This document shows, piece after piece, positions 20,369 to 27,024 of a stretch of DNA of 27,196 nt. The notes under the pieces are model-generated. The model did no database searches, had not been told where the DNA came from, and saw only the letters and a list, made by a program, of their open reading frames with translations. Each line of letters opens with the position of its first letter. Position 1 is the first letter of the stretch. Source of the stretch: a virus; IMG/VR virus record IMGVR_UViG_3300023176_005074, positions 1 to 27,196 of that record; one strand, given 5' to 3'. The position numbers and the translations under genes are program-made.

Positions 20369-20445
20369 CGGGGTGTAGCTTAGTCTGGTAAAGCGCTCGG
20401 TTTGGGACCGAGAGACCGCAGGTTCGAATCCTGCCACCCCGACCA
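20369..20445 (+). tRNA. tRNA-Pro (anticodon UGG)
   Basis: 77 nt. Acceptor CGGGGTG pairs with CACCCCG, then A and an encoded CCA at 20443-20445. The D-arm has TAGCTTAGTCTGGTA. The anticodon stem CTCGG/CCGAG holds loop TTTGGGA with anticodon TGG at 20403-20405. The T-arm GCAGG TTCGAAT CCTGC is canonical. It reads CCA/CCG/CCU, a natural supplement for AT-rich phage genes. No own promoter is visible between the terminator and the tRNA, so it is probably made by read-through and processing. Confidence 0.97.
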
Positions 20446-20450
20446 ACTTA

Positions 20451-20458
20451 TATAAATA
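20451..20458 (+). promoter_or_regulatory. Late-promoter-like box TATAAATA before the capsid-targeted cluster
   Basis: Exact TATAAATA six bases after the tRNA and 28 nt before the ATG at 20486, ideal spacing for a T4-type late promoter. The downstream genes look like virion or prohead proteins, which fits late expression. Confidence 0.6.
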
Positions 20459-20485
20459 CTATAAAATTAACTTAAGAGTTGGGCC

Positions 20486-21460
20486 ATGATGAGATTTAAA
20501 ACATTTTTATCGGAAAAAGTCTATGCTGACTTAAAACACAACGATCTCACCAAAAGAGGTGGAGATCGTCTTTTAGCATTTATCAAAAAAATAGACGATA
20601 AAGAATATTTTGCTACTAAAAAAGGTGCAGTTATTATTACTGAACCTGATACGGAAACTTTGAAAGCTGAAATGCCTTCAAAAGGATTTAGCAAAAATAT
20701 GAAAGGTAAAACTGACAAAGGTAAATCCATTAATTTAAAATACCCTCATGATTTTTATAAAACTCCAGAATTTGGTGGTAAAGGTGTAGGCTCAGGCACC
20801 GCCGCAGAAGATAGAGAACTTTCAGGATTGCGTAAAGAAATAGAAAACGCAATGGTTAGAGATGGTCTATCAGTTCTTCCTATGAAAGTTGGTAAAAAGA
20901 CAGTAATGGTTGCTGGAGTTCAATCTACACCAGGAACTCCAAAATCTGATTTTCATTTGGTAGATGCTGCAGGTAATGAAGTAGCTTGGCTATCACATAA
21001 AGATGGTTCAACTGCAAAAGACTTCCAACAATATGGTGGACTTACTCATAAAGTTTTTGCAAATAATTCTGAAGTTAAAGAATTTATGTTAGCTCTAGCT
21101 AAAAAATATCCAGACGGTATGCAAAGAGGTACATCCGCATGGAGATGGTGTAAAGATAAAAAACTTATTAATCAATCAGTATGGGGTGTAGATTATGGCG
21201 GCAAACGTGGAAGAAATAATGTAGATGAATTTCATCAAGGTCCTATGAAAGTTGTTAAAACCGGCAAAGTTTATTCTATACAATCTAGACACCAAGATAC
21301 AAATGGGAACATTCCAAAAGGGAATGAATATGATGCAATATTGTATGCAAGATTTACAAGTGATAGAGGTTCTAAAGTTGCAGGAGTAACTGTTAATAAT
21401 GCCAGAGTGGGAGTTTTTCCAAAGGCAAGCGCTAGATCCAAAAACGCTGAAGAGATTTAG
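20486..21460 (+). CDS. Putative capsid-targeted protein with nuclease-like core
   Basis: 324 residues. The N-terminus MMRFKTFLSE ends in L-S-E, which fits a T4-type capsid-targeting peptide cut by the prohead protease. The core has TPKSDFHLVDAAGNEVAWLS then HKDG (Asp155 and S-H-Lys172), spaced like the D...(E/D/S)xK centre of PD-(D/E)xK nucleases, followed by AKDFQQYGG. The C-terminal third (PMKVVKTGKVYSIQSRHQDT onward) is beta-rich. I recall homologues in T4-like marine phages without a proven function. Nuclease activity is inference from a short pattern, and the acidic residue of the ExK is Ser here. If packaged, it could act on host DNA or RNA right after injection. Confidence 0.75.
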   Translation: MMRFKTFLSEKVYADLKHNDLTKRGGDRLLAFIKKIDDKEYFATKKGAVIITEPDTETLKAEMPSKGFSKNMKGKTDKGKSINLKYPHDFYKTPEFGGKGVGSGTAAEDRELSGLRKEIENAMVRDGLSVLPMKVGKKTVMVAGVQSTPGTPKSDFHLVDAAGNEVAWLSHKDGSTAKDFQQYGGLTHKVFANNSEVKEFMLALAKKYPDGMQRGTSAWRWCKDKKLINQSVWGVDYGGKRGRNNVDEFHQGPMKVVKTGKVYSIQSRHQDTNGNIPKGNEYDAILYARFTSDRGSKVAGVTVNNARVGVFPKASARSKNAEEI

Positions 21461-21462
21461 AT

Positions 21463-22329
21463 ATGGTACAATATAGCGTTAAAAGAAGAAGAAATTTCCA
21501 TAGAGGTAATAATGACATCTATGAAGTACAGATGTTATCGGTTGATAGAGATGGCACGGTAGTTGACAGCGATCATCCATTGCCTGTTACTAATATCAAT
21601 ACACAATCTTCAGTTGGTTCTAATAAACCTTTTTATTTAGAAGTCGCCCAGGGATTAATTGAAGGATATAGTTTTAACCATAAATTTGGCGCTGTACCAA
21701 GTATGAGTAGTGGTGCGGCTGGATCTATATGGGATGTTAATGATACTTTGTATCCATGGGATGCATTAGGCTCAGGCAGTGTAGTAAATGTTGAAAGAAA
21801 TGACGTAGCTGATAATGGAATAGATGTAACAATTCAAGGACTTGATGACAATTATAATTTTGCTGAAGAAACTATTACAATTACCGGCGCTGATCAGGTT
21901 GGGACACAATTATTTACAAGAGTAAATAGAGCATTTATTAGTGGAGCAGTTACGAATGCTGCTAATATAGATATTGAAGCGGGCTCTGTAGGTGGAACTA
22001 CTGTTGCTAGAATTACTGCCGGATTTGGACAAACGCTAATGGCAGTATATACGATACCTGCTGGAAAGACAGGTTATTTGTTACACGGAACCACCACGGG
22101 ATCAAGTGACACCGATGCTAGTGGTTTGATGATGGTCCGTTATTTTGGTACTAGTGCATTTAGAGTTGCGCACTCATTTGAATTACAACTTCGCGGCGGT
22201 CAATACGATTACACTTTTACAACACCACCATCAATTCCAGAAAAAACAGATATTGATATAAGAGCATCAATGCGCTCCAATAACAAACGCATAACCGCTG
22301 CGTTTGATATTTTATTAGTAGATAATTAA
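21463..22329 (+). CDS. Beta-rich virion structural protein candidate
   Basis: 288 residues, few Cys and Lys, many Gly/Thr/Asp, with repeated strand patterns (VNVERNDVADNGIDVTIQGL, AYTIP-like VYTIPAGKTGYLLHGTT, FELQLRGGQYDYTFTTPPSI). An N-terminal segment VKRRRNFHRGNND is basic. Composition and position in the late cluster suggest a capsid- or tail-decorating protein. It lacks the FKxFLxE start seen in its neighbours, so it is probably on the outside or in the tail, not a core protein. No family assigned. Confidence 0.72.
   Translation: MVQYSVKRRRNFHRGNNDIYEVQMLSVDRDGTVVDSDHPLPVTNINTQSSVGSNKPFYLEVAQGLIEGYSFNHKFGAVPSMSSGAAGSIWDVNDTLYPWDALGSGSVVNVERNDVADNGIDVTIQGLDDNYNFAEETITITGADQVGTQLFTRVNRAFISGAVTNAANIDIEAGSVGGTTVARITAGFGQTLMAVYTIPAGKTGYLLHGTTTGSSDTDASGLMMVRYFGTSAFRVAHSFELQLRGGQYDYTFTTPPSIPEKTDIDIRASMRSNNKRITAAFDILLVDN
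22284..22315 (+). terminator. Hairpin at the end of the 21463 gene
   Basis: CAAACGC (22284-22290) pairs with GCGTTTG (22300-22306) around 9 nt, followed by ATATTTTAT. It lies inside the coding sequence just before P6, so it may attenuate read-through. The T-run is interrupted. Confidence 0.3.
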
Positions 22330-22332
22330 TGG

Positions 22333-22361
22333 TTTACAAATAGAAAGAAATGTGGTAGTAT
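22333..22361 (+). promoter_or_regulatory. Sigma70-like phage promoter P6, predicted leaderless start
   Basis: TTTACA at 22333-22338, 17-nt spacer ending TGTGG, TAGTAT at 22356-22361. With the usual 6-7 nt from the -10, transcription would start at about 22368, the A of the ATG of the ligase-like gene. Confidence 0.82.
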
Positions 22362-22367
22362 ACTTCT

Positions 22368-23597
22368 ATGGAAAATTTTAAAACGCATATTACTGAGAAT
22401 AAGAATACACATATGACTCACATTGAAGATAAAGTTATCTATGGTGGAGTAAATGGCACACGTCAAGCTATTATGGCTTTACGATCATTAAGAGATATGT
22501 TAGGTGGTGTTAAAGATGGTAATGTTAGTGTTAAATGGGATGGCGCTCCTGCTATTTTTGCAGGCACTGATCCTAATGACGGACGTTTCTTTGTTGCCAA
22601 AAAAGGCATTTTTAACAAGAATCCCAAGGTCTACAAGACTCCTGCTGACGTTGATGCTGATACAAGTGGTGATCTTGCTGACAAGCTCAAAGTCGCTTTG
22701 CGAGAGTTACCTGCCTTGGGTATCAAAGGTGTCGTGCAAGGTGACTTTTTATATGGGCCTGGAGACATAACTACTAAAAACATTAAAGGTCAGAAATATG
22801 TTACCTTTCACCCAAATACTATTGTATATGCGATTCCTGCAGATACAGATGCAGCTAGAGAAGTTAAGTCAGCAAAAATTGGTATTGTCTGGCATACAAC
22901 CTATAAAGGTAACTCGTTCGAAACTATGCGAGCTTCGTACGGAGTTGATGTAAGTAAATTTAAAAAATCTAAAAATGTTTGGTCACAAGATGCTATGCTA
23001 AGAGATATGACTAAATTAACCATGAGCAAAAGTGATACGGAGGAAGTCAATGAATATCTTTCACAAGCTGGTCAAATCTTTAACAAAATCTCAGGTTCTA
23101 CTCTCAGACAGTTGGAACAACAGGAAGAGTTACAGAGCCTCATTGAGCAATTCGGTAACAAGTACGTCAGAAAAGGACAAGTTATTGGAGATACAGGACG
23201 ACATGTATCCATGCTCATTCGTTGGATTAGATTACGTTACGCAAAAGAGATTGCCAAGCGTAAAACAGAAAAAGGAAAGTCTACCCAAAGAGATAAATTA
23301 AATGTAATTTTAAACTTTTTCTCAGAAAATAATAAAAAAAGTTTACAAATGATGTTCGATTTACAAAAAGTAATAGTTTTAGCAAAATTAAAACTTATAA
23401 ATATACTTGATAAACTAAACAAAGTTAATACTTTTGTTAAAACCAAAAAAGGATTTAAAACGACAGGTCACGAAGGTTATGTAGCAATTGATAGACTTGG
23501 TGGTGATGCGGTAAAGATTGTTGATAGATTAGAATTTTCATACAACAACTTTTCGCCTGATATATTAAAAGGATGGGATAAGCCAACGAGGAAGTAA
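22368..23597 (+). CDS. Covalent nucleotidyltransferase (RNA/DNA ligase-like), putatively capsid-targeted
   Basis: 409 residues. The ligase-superfamily motif I is VSVKWDGAPAIF with the nucleotidyl-Lys candidate Lys56 in KWDG. It is followed by RFFVAKKG at 73-80, the GE-type motif as VVQGDFLYG at 122-130, and GIVWHTTYKG at 172-181 in the region of motifs IV/V. The second half (about 200-409) is helical and Lys/Arg-rich. The N-terminus MENFKTHITE resembles the capsid-targeting starts of its neighbours. I recall homologues of unknown function in T4-like cyanophages. It could seal nicks, ligate RNA or cap. No ribosome site precedes 22368; an internal ATG at 22413 would remove the targeting-like peptide. 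Confidence 0.8.
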   Translation: MENFKTHITENKNTHMTHIEDKVIYGGVNGTRQAIMALRSLRDMLGGVKDGNVSVKWDGAPAIFAGTDPNDGRFFVAKKGIFNKNPKVYKTPADVDADTSGDLADKLKVALRELPALGIKGVVQGDFLYGPGDITTKNIKGQKYVTFHPNTIVYAIPADTDAAREVKSAKIGIVWHTTYKGNSFETMRASYGVDVSKFKKSKNVWSQDAMLRDMTKLTMSKSDTEEVNEYLSQAGQIFNKISGSTLRQLEQQEELQSLIEQFGNKYVRKGQVIGDTGRHVSMLIRWIRLRYAKEIAKRKTEKGKSTQRDKLNVILNFFSENNKKSLQMMFDLQKVIVLAKLKLINILDKLNKVNTFVKTKKGFKTTGHEGYVAIDRLGGDAVKIVDRLEFSYNNFSPDILKGWDKPTRK

Positions 23598-24023
23598 ATG
23601 TTAGGTTTTAAAGATATGATGGTCGTCGATTATAGACCCGGCGAACCAGAAGAAATTAAATATAAAGCGCAAAAGCGTAAAAGAACTACGATTGGCGGAG
23701 AACCGTCAGAAGCTTTAACTGTACCGCAACGTCTTGCGAAATCAAGACAGATGAAGAAGTACAAGTCTAGACTTAAACTAGGAAGACAAAGAGCTGCTCG
23801 TAGAATTGCTTCAAAAGAAAAATTAGAAAGAAGAGCTCGTAAAAAAGCGAGAGAGGCTATTTTGAAAAAGCTGACTAAGGATGTTCCTAAGTCAGAGTTG
23901 ACTTATCAAAGAAGAGCTGAACTTGAAAAAAGACTAGATAAAATGAAATCTAGAATTGATAGAATGGCTCGTAAAATGTTGCCTCAAGTTCGTAAAGCTG
24001 AGTTGTCAAAAAGAAGAAACTAA
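23598..24023 (+). CDS. Highly basic helical protein, DNA-binding or head-core candidate
   Basis: 141 residues, extremely rich in Lys/Arg (KLGRQRAARRIASKEKLERR, ARKKAREAILKKLTKD) with a helical C-terminus LEKRLDKMKSRIDRMARKML. It starts MLGFKDMM, sharing only the FK of the neighbouring targeting peptides and lacking the x-E cut site. It starts directly after the ligase-like gene and its TAA overlaps the next ATG. A packaged DNA-condensing or prohead-core protein fits composition and context; this is inference. Confidence 0.75.
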   Translation: MLGFKDMMVVDYRPGEPEEIKYKAQKRKRTTIGGEPSEALTVPQRLAKSRQMKKYKSRLKLGRQRAARRIASKEKLERRARKKAREAILKKLTKDVPKSELTYQRRAELEKRLDKMKSRIDRMARKMLPQVRKAELSKRRN

Positions 24024-25534
24024 TGCACACATCTTTTAAGCAATTTTTAATTGAAGAAGAAAAAACGGTTTATTTTACCTTTGGTAGAATGAATCCTCCA
24101 ACTATTGGTCATGGAAAATTGTTAGATAAACTGGCTTCTGTAGCGGGTAAAAATCCATACAGAATATTTCTATCACAGTCTAATGATCCTAAAGAAAATC
24201 CATTGCCATATACAGATAAAGTTAAGCATGTAAGAAAAATGTTTCCTAAGCATGCTAGATCTGTTATGATTAATAAAAAGGTAGTAACACCATTCCATGC
24301 TCTTACTTCATTATATAATGAAGGTTTTATTAGAGTTGTAATGGTAGCAGGATCAGATAGACTTGCTGAATATGATTTTCGTTTAAACAAATATAACGGT
24401 AAACAAGGTAGTCACGGCTTTTATAACTTTGAAGGCGGAATTAAATTAGTATCAGCAGGTCAGCGTGATCCAGATGCTAAGGGTGCAGAAGGTGCGTCAG
24501 GAACTAAACAACGTAATTTTGCTAAAGATAACAACTTTACTTCTTTTGCACAAAATCTCCCAAAGGCAATGTCAAATCCTGATGCAAAGCGTCTATTCAA
24601 TGATGTACGCAAAGGAATGGGTTTAAAAGAACAAAAAGAATTTAAAAACCATATTCAACTAGAACCAGTATCTGAGTTAAGAGAAGCTTATTTACGAGAT
24701 AATATTTTTGAAGTAGGTGAGGAAGTTGTTATCACAGATAAAGGTATTGTTGGAAAGATTAAACATCTTGGAACAAATTACTTAGTAGTAGAATCAAAAG
24801 GTGAAACTTGGAGGTGCTGGTTAGATGGCGTATCTAAGTTAGATCCAAACTTTAAACCATCATGGGAAGTTGAAGATTTAAAAATTGGTGTGATGACTGA
24901 AGCAACAGATCGTTGGTACAAAAATCAGCCTGAATGGGGAACACCTGAGTCTACTAAAAAAGCAAAGAAAATAACTCCAGGTGAAATGAAAGAATCTATT
25001 TTCGACACCGCTGATTTTTCTGTTGAAAAACAAGGTGAAATGACTGTTTCTCTTGACGATTTAGATGAAGGCGCGTTTAAACGCATCGCACAGGTCCAAT
25101 CAAATAAAGCTGATCGTGTAGCATCAAACGATAAAAAAGGCTTAGAAACTTTTAAGAAAAAGCCAAAGGCTGAAGCTACTTCATCACCTCAAGATCCTGA
25201 TATTAAAGATCGCAAAGGTACTCAACCTAAAGCGTATCACGCAGGCCTATCAAAAACGCAGAAAATTTCAAGAGATCGTCAGTTTAAAAAACAATCTAAA
25301 ATGGATGATAATAATCCTGCAGCGTATAAGCCAGCAGCTGGTGATAAGACAACCAAAACAAAACCTTCTAAACATACTTTAAAGTTTAAGCAAATGTTTG
25401 GTGAAAATGATAATGTAAATCTAGCAAAAGCGAAAATTGATCGTGAAAAGAAAATGGATAAAATGAAGCACGATAGAATGATGGATAGAGCTAGAACTAG
25501 AGATACTAAAATAAAAAATAAGGAAACAAAATGA
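24023..25534 (+). CDS. Multidomain HxGH-type nucleotidyltransferase, putatively capsid-targeted
   Basis: 503 residues. The N-terminus MHTSFKQFLIEEE contains FKQFLIE, a good capsid-targeting/gp21-type start. Domain 1 is a nucleotidylyltransferase: FTFGRMNPPTIGHGKLLDKL with TIGH at 27-30 (T/HxGH motif), AGSDRLAEYDF at 109-119 and SGTKQRNFA at 159-167 in the place of ISxTxxR. A KOW/SH3-like barrel follows (about 228-270, VGEEVVITDKGIVGKIKHLG). The last 220 residues are low-complexity, Lys/Asp/Thr-rich, and end in a basic coil. It could adenylate or cytidylate a small metabolite such as an NAD precursor. The combination of packaging signal, enzyme and basic tail is unusual. Confidence 0.8.
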   Translation: MHTSFKQFLIEEEKTVYFTFGRMNPPTIGHGKLLDKLASVAGKNPYRIFLSQSNDPKENPLPYTDKVKHVRKMFPKHARSVMINKKVVTPFHALTSLYNEGFIRVVMVAGSDRLAEYDFRLNKYNGKQGSHGFYNFEGGIKLVSAGQRDPDAKGAEGASGTKQRNFAKDNNFTSFAQNLPKAMSNPDAKRLFNDVRKGMGLKEQKEFKNHIQLEPVSELREAYLRDNIFEVGEEVVITDKGIVGKIKHLGTNYLVVESKGETWRCWLDGVSKLDPNFKPSWEVEDLKIGVMTEATDRWYKNQPEWGTPESTKKAKKITPGEMKESIFDTADFSVEKQGEMTVSLDDLDEGAFKRIAQVQSNKADRVASNDKKGLETFKKKPKAEATSSPQDPDIKDRKGTQPKAYHAGLSKTQKISRDRQFKKQSKMDDNNPAAYKPAAGDKTTKTKPSKHTLKFKQMFGENDNVNLAKAKIDREKKMDKMKHDRMMDRARTRDTKIKNKETK

Positions 25535-25779
25535 TTGGTTTCAAACGCTATATCTCAGAAGATGCTTCATCTGCATTAAAGAAAAAGGCTGAAAAGTCTG
25601 GAATGCCTCTTGGTGTATTACGTAAAGTATACAATAGAGGTGTAGCTGCTTGGCGGACCGGTCATAGACCAGGAACCACACCACAACAGTGGGGATTGGC
25701 AAGAGTAAATTCATTTGTAACTAAATCTTCCGGTACTTGGGGTAAAGCCGATAAAGATCTAGCAGCGAGGGTAAAATAA
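25531..25779 (+). CDS. Small conserved phage protein with capsid-targeting-like start
   Basis: 82 residues beginning MIGFKRYISEDASS, where FKRYISE matches the FKx(F/Y)(L/I)xE pattern. The rest, MPLGVLRKVYNRGVAAWRTG then RPGTTPQQWGLARVNSFVTK and a TWGKADKDLA end, is a compact helical module I recall as common in marine T4-like phages (a DUF family, name uncertain). ATGA overlap with the preceding gene and one-base overlap with the following one. Removal of the peptide after Glu10 would leave a basic 72-residue protein. Confidence 0.78.
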   Translation: MIGFKRYISEDASSALKKKAEKSGMPLGVLRKVYNRGVAAWRTGHRPGTTPQQWGLARVNSFVTKSSGTWGKADKDLAARVK

Positions 25780-26759
25780 TGCCAGCACCAAAAATAGACG
25801 ATAAAAAGTTTGCAGCTCACATGGCTAGAAATAAAAAGCCAAAGAAGATGACTTCAACTCAAAAATCATTAGCTGACATTAGTAAACGTGCTAATGAAAA
25901 TTACGATAAAGAGCCTCCTTCTCCAGATGAGAAGTCGATGGCAATGCGTCAAGCTAAGTTCATTGGCTATGTCGCAGAAGAGATTATGGAGCATGTTGAA
26001 GGTGATAATGATTTTCCTGAGTGGATGCAAAATAAATTGTCTGAGTTTCATCAGAAAGCAAAAGATATGCATTCCACTATGGCTGGGGAATATGAAGATG
26101 ATGAAGAAGAAATGGACGAAAATTATAAGTCAGAATATCAACGTCATTCTCAAGGGTTAAAAGATGCTAAGGCAGATATGAAAGCCGCTAAAACAAACTC
26201 TGATATGGTTAAAGCAATGAATAAAAAAGCACACCACTCAAAAGCTCTTTCAAAGATGAACCGTATGGAATCAGTAAATGAAATGGGACCTAGGCATACA
26301 TCTAAACCAATGAAATCTAGATTTGGTGGTGCGGTAGATTCTAAAAAGTTTGACACATATAAAAAGTTTGTTAAGCAACGCAATGTTGATGAACCTACAG
26401 TACGTATGGTTATCGACAATCCAAATGATGCTGAGTCAAAGCGGATGATGAAAAACGCCAATATTGCAAAAGCAGTTGAATTGCGTAAAGCAGCAATGAA
26501 AGAATCTATTAGTGAAAAGCTTTCAGTGTCTGATGGTATGGGTGCATGGATTGATGATTTTAAAAAATCAGACGCTCCACAGTTTAAAGGTAAAAACGAT
26601 AAAGAACGTAGAGACATGGCCATTGCAGCATACCTTTCTGCTAAGAAAGGCGAAAAACAAGAAGGATATGTCTCAATGGCTCAGCAAAGAGCTGTTTGGG
26701 CCACTCGTAAAGATGGCGGTAAAGGACATCCTGATAATAAAAAAGGCAAAAAGAAATGA
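25779..26759 (+). CDS. Charged helical prohead-core/internal-protein candidate
   Basis: 326 residues, Lys/Asp/Glu/Met-rich. Several blocks are visible: an N-terminal region ending KLSEFHQKAKDMH, a basic helical middle (KDAKADMKAAKTNSDMVKAM), then ISEKLSVSDGMGAWIDDFKK followed by SDAPQFKGKNDKERRDMAIA and AAYLSAKK, and a C-terminal SMAQQRAVWATRKDGGKGHP tail. LSE and ISE tripeptides fit gp21-type cleavage sites and could divide the chain into pieces. It lacks an FKxFLxE start. Composition and neighbours suggest a scaffolding or internal head protein. Function not proven. Confidence 0.75.
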   Translation: MPAPKIDDKKFAAHMARNKKPKKMTSTQKSLADISKRANENYDKEPPSPDEKSMAMRQAKFIGYVAEEIMEHVEGDNDFPEWMQNKLSEFHQKAKDMHSTMAGEYEDDEEEMDENYKSEYQRHSQGLKDAKADMKAAKTNSDMVKAMNKKAHHSKALSKMNRMESVNEMGPRHTSKPMKSRFGGAVDSKKFDTYKKFVKQRNVDEPTVRMVIDNPNDAESKRMMKNANIAKAVELRKAAMKESISEKLSVSDGMGAWIDDFKKSDAPQFKGKNDKERRDMAIAAYLSAKKGEKQEGYVSMAQQRAVWATRKDGGKGHPDNKKGKKK

Positions 26760-27019
26760 AATCATTTAAAGTCTTTGAAGCTGAATATCAGGGTAGAAAA
26801 GTTACTCTGAATAAGCCTATGAAAGGTGACGTAGCAAAGTCTAAAGTCTTTGTAAAAGATCCTTCAACAGGTAATGTTAAGAAAGTTAATTTTGGCGATC
26901 CAAATATGACTATTAAAAAGCATATTCCAGCTCGCCGTAAATCATTTAGAGCTCGTCATAATTGTGACAATCCAGGACCAAAGACCAAAGCTCGTTATTG
27001 GTCGTGTAAAGCGTGGTAA
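26756..27019 (+). CDS. Small conserved basic protein with Cys pair
   Basis: 87 residues beginning MKSFKVFEAE, related to the targeting-like starts but with A-E in place of (L/I)xE. The rest is a beta-rich stretch (GRKVTLNKPMKGDVAKSKVF) and a strongly conserved-looking end, GDPNMTIKKHIPARRKSFRA then HNCDNPGPKTKARYWSCKAW with two Cys. I recall this C-terminal block in many phage proteins (DUF of unknown role). ATGA overlap with the gene before. Confidence 0.8.
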   Translation: MKSFKVFEAEYQGRKVTLNKPMKGDVAKSKVFVKDPSTGNVKKVNFGDPNMTIKKHIPARRKSFRARHNCDNPGPKTKARYWSCKAW

Positions 27020-27024
27020 ATAAT

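Noticed and set aside
23342-23370. GTTTACA motifs at 23341 and 23359 resembling the promoter class
   Set aside because: Neither has a TAGNAT-like -10 at 17 nt, and both lie within coding sequence.
23396-23403. TATAAATA inside the ligase-like gene
   Set aside because: It is in coding sequence about 200 nt from the next start; most likely a chance match in AT-rich DNA.
26150-26623. 157-codon open frame on the - strand
   Set aside because: It is antisense to a well-supported + strand gene with A/T-biased codons, has no ribosome site and no recognisable protein features; all other genes are on the + strand.
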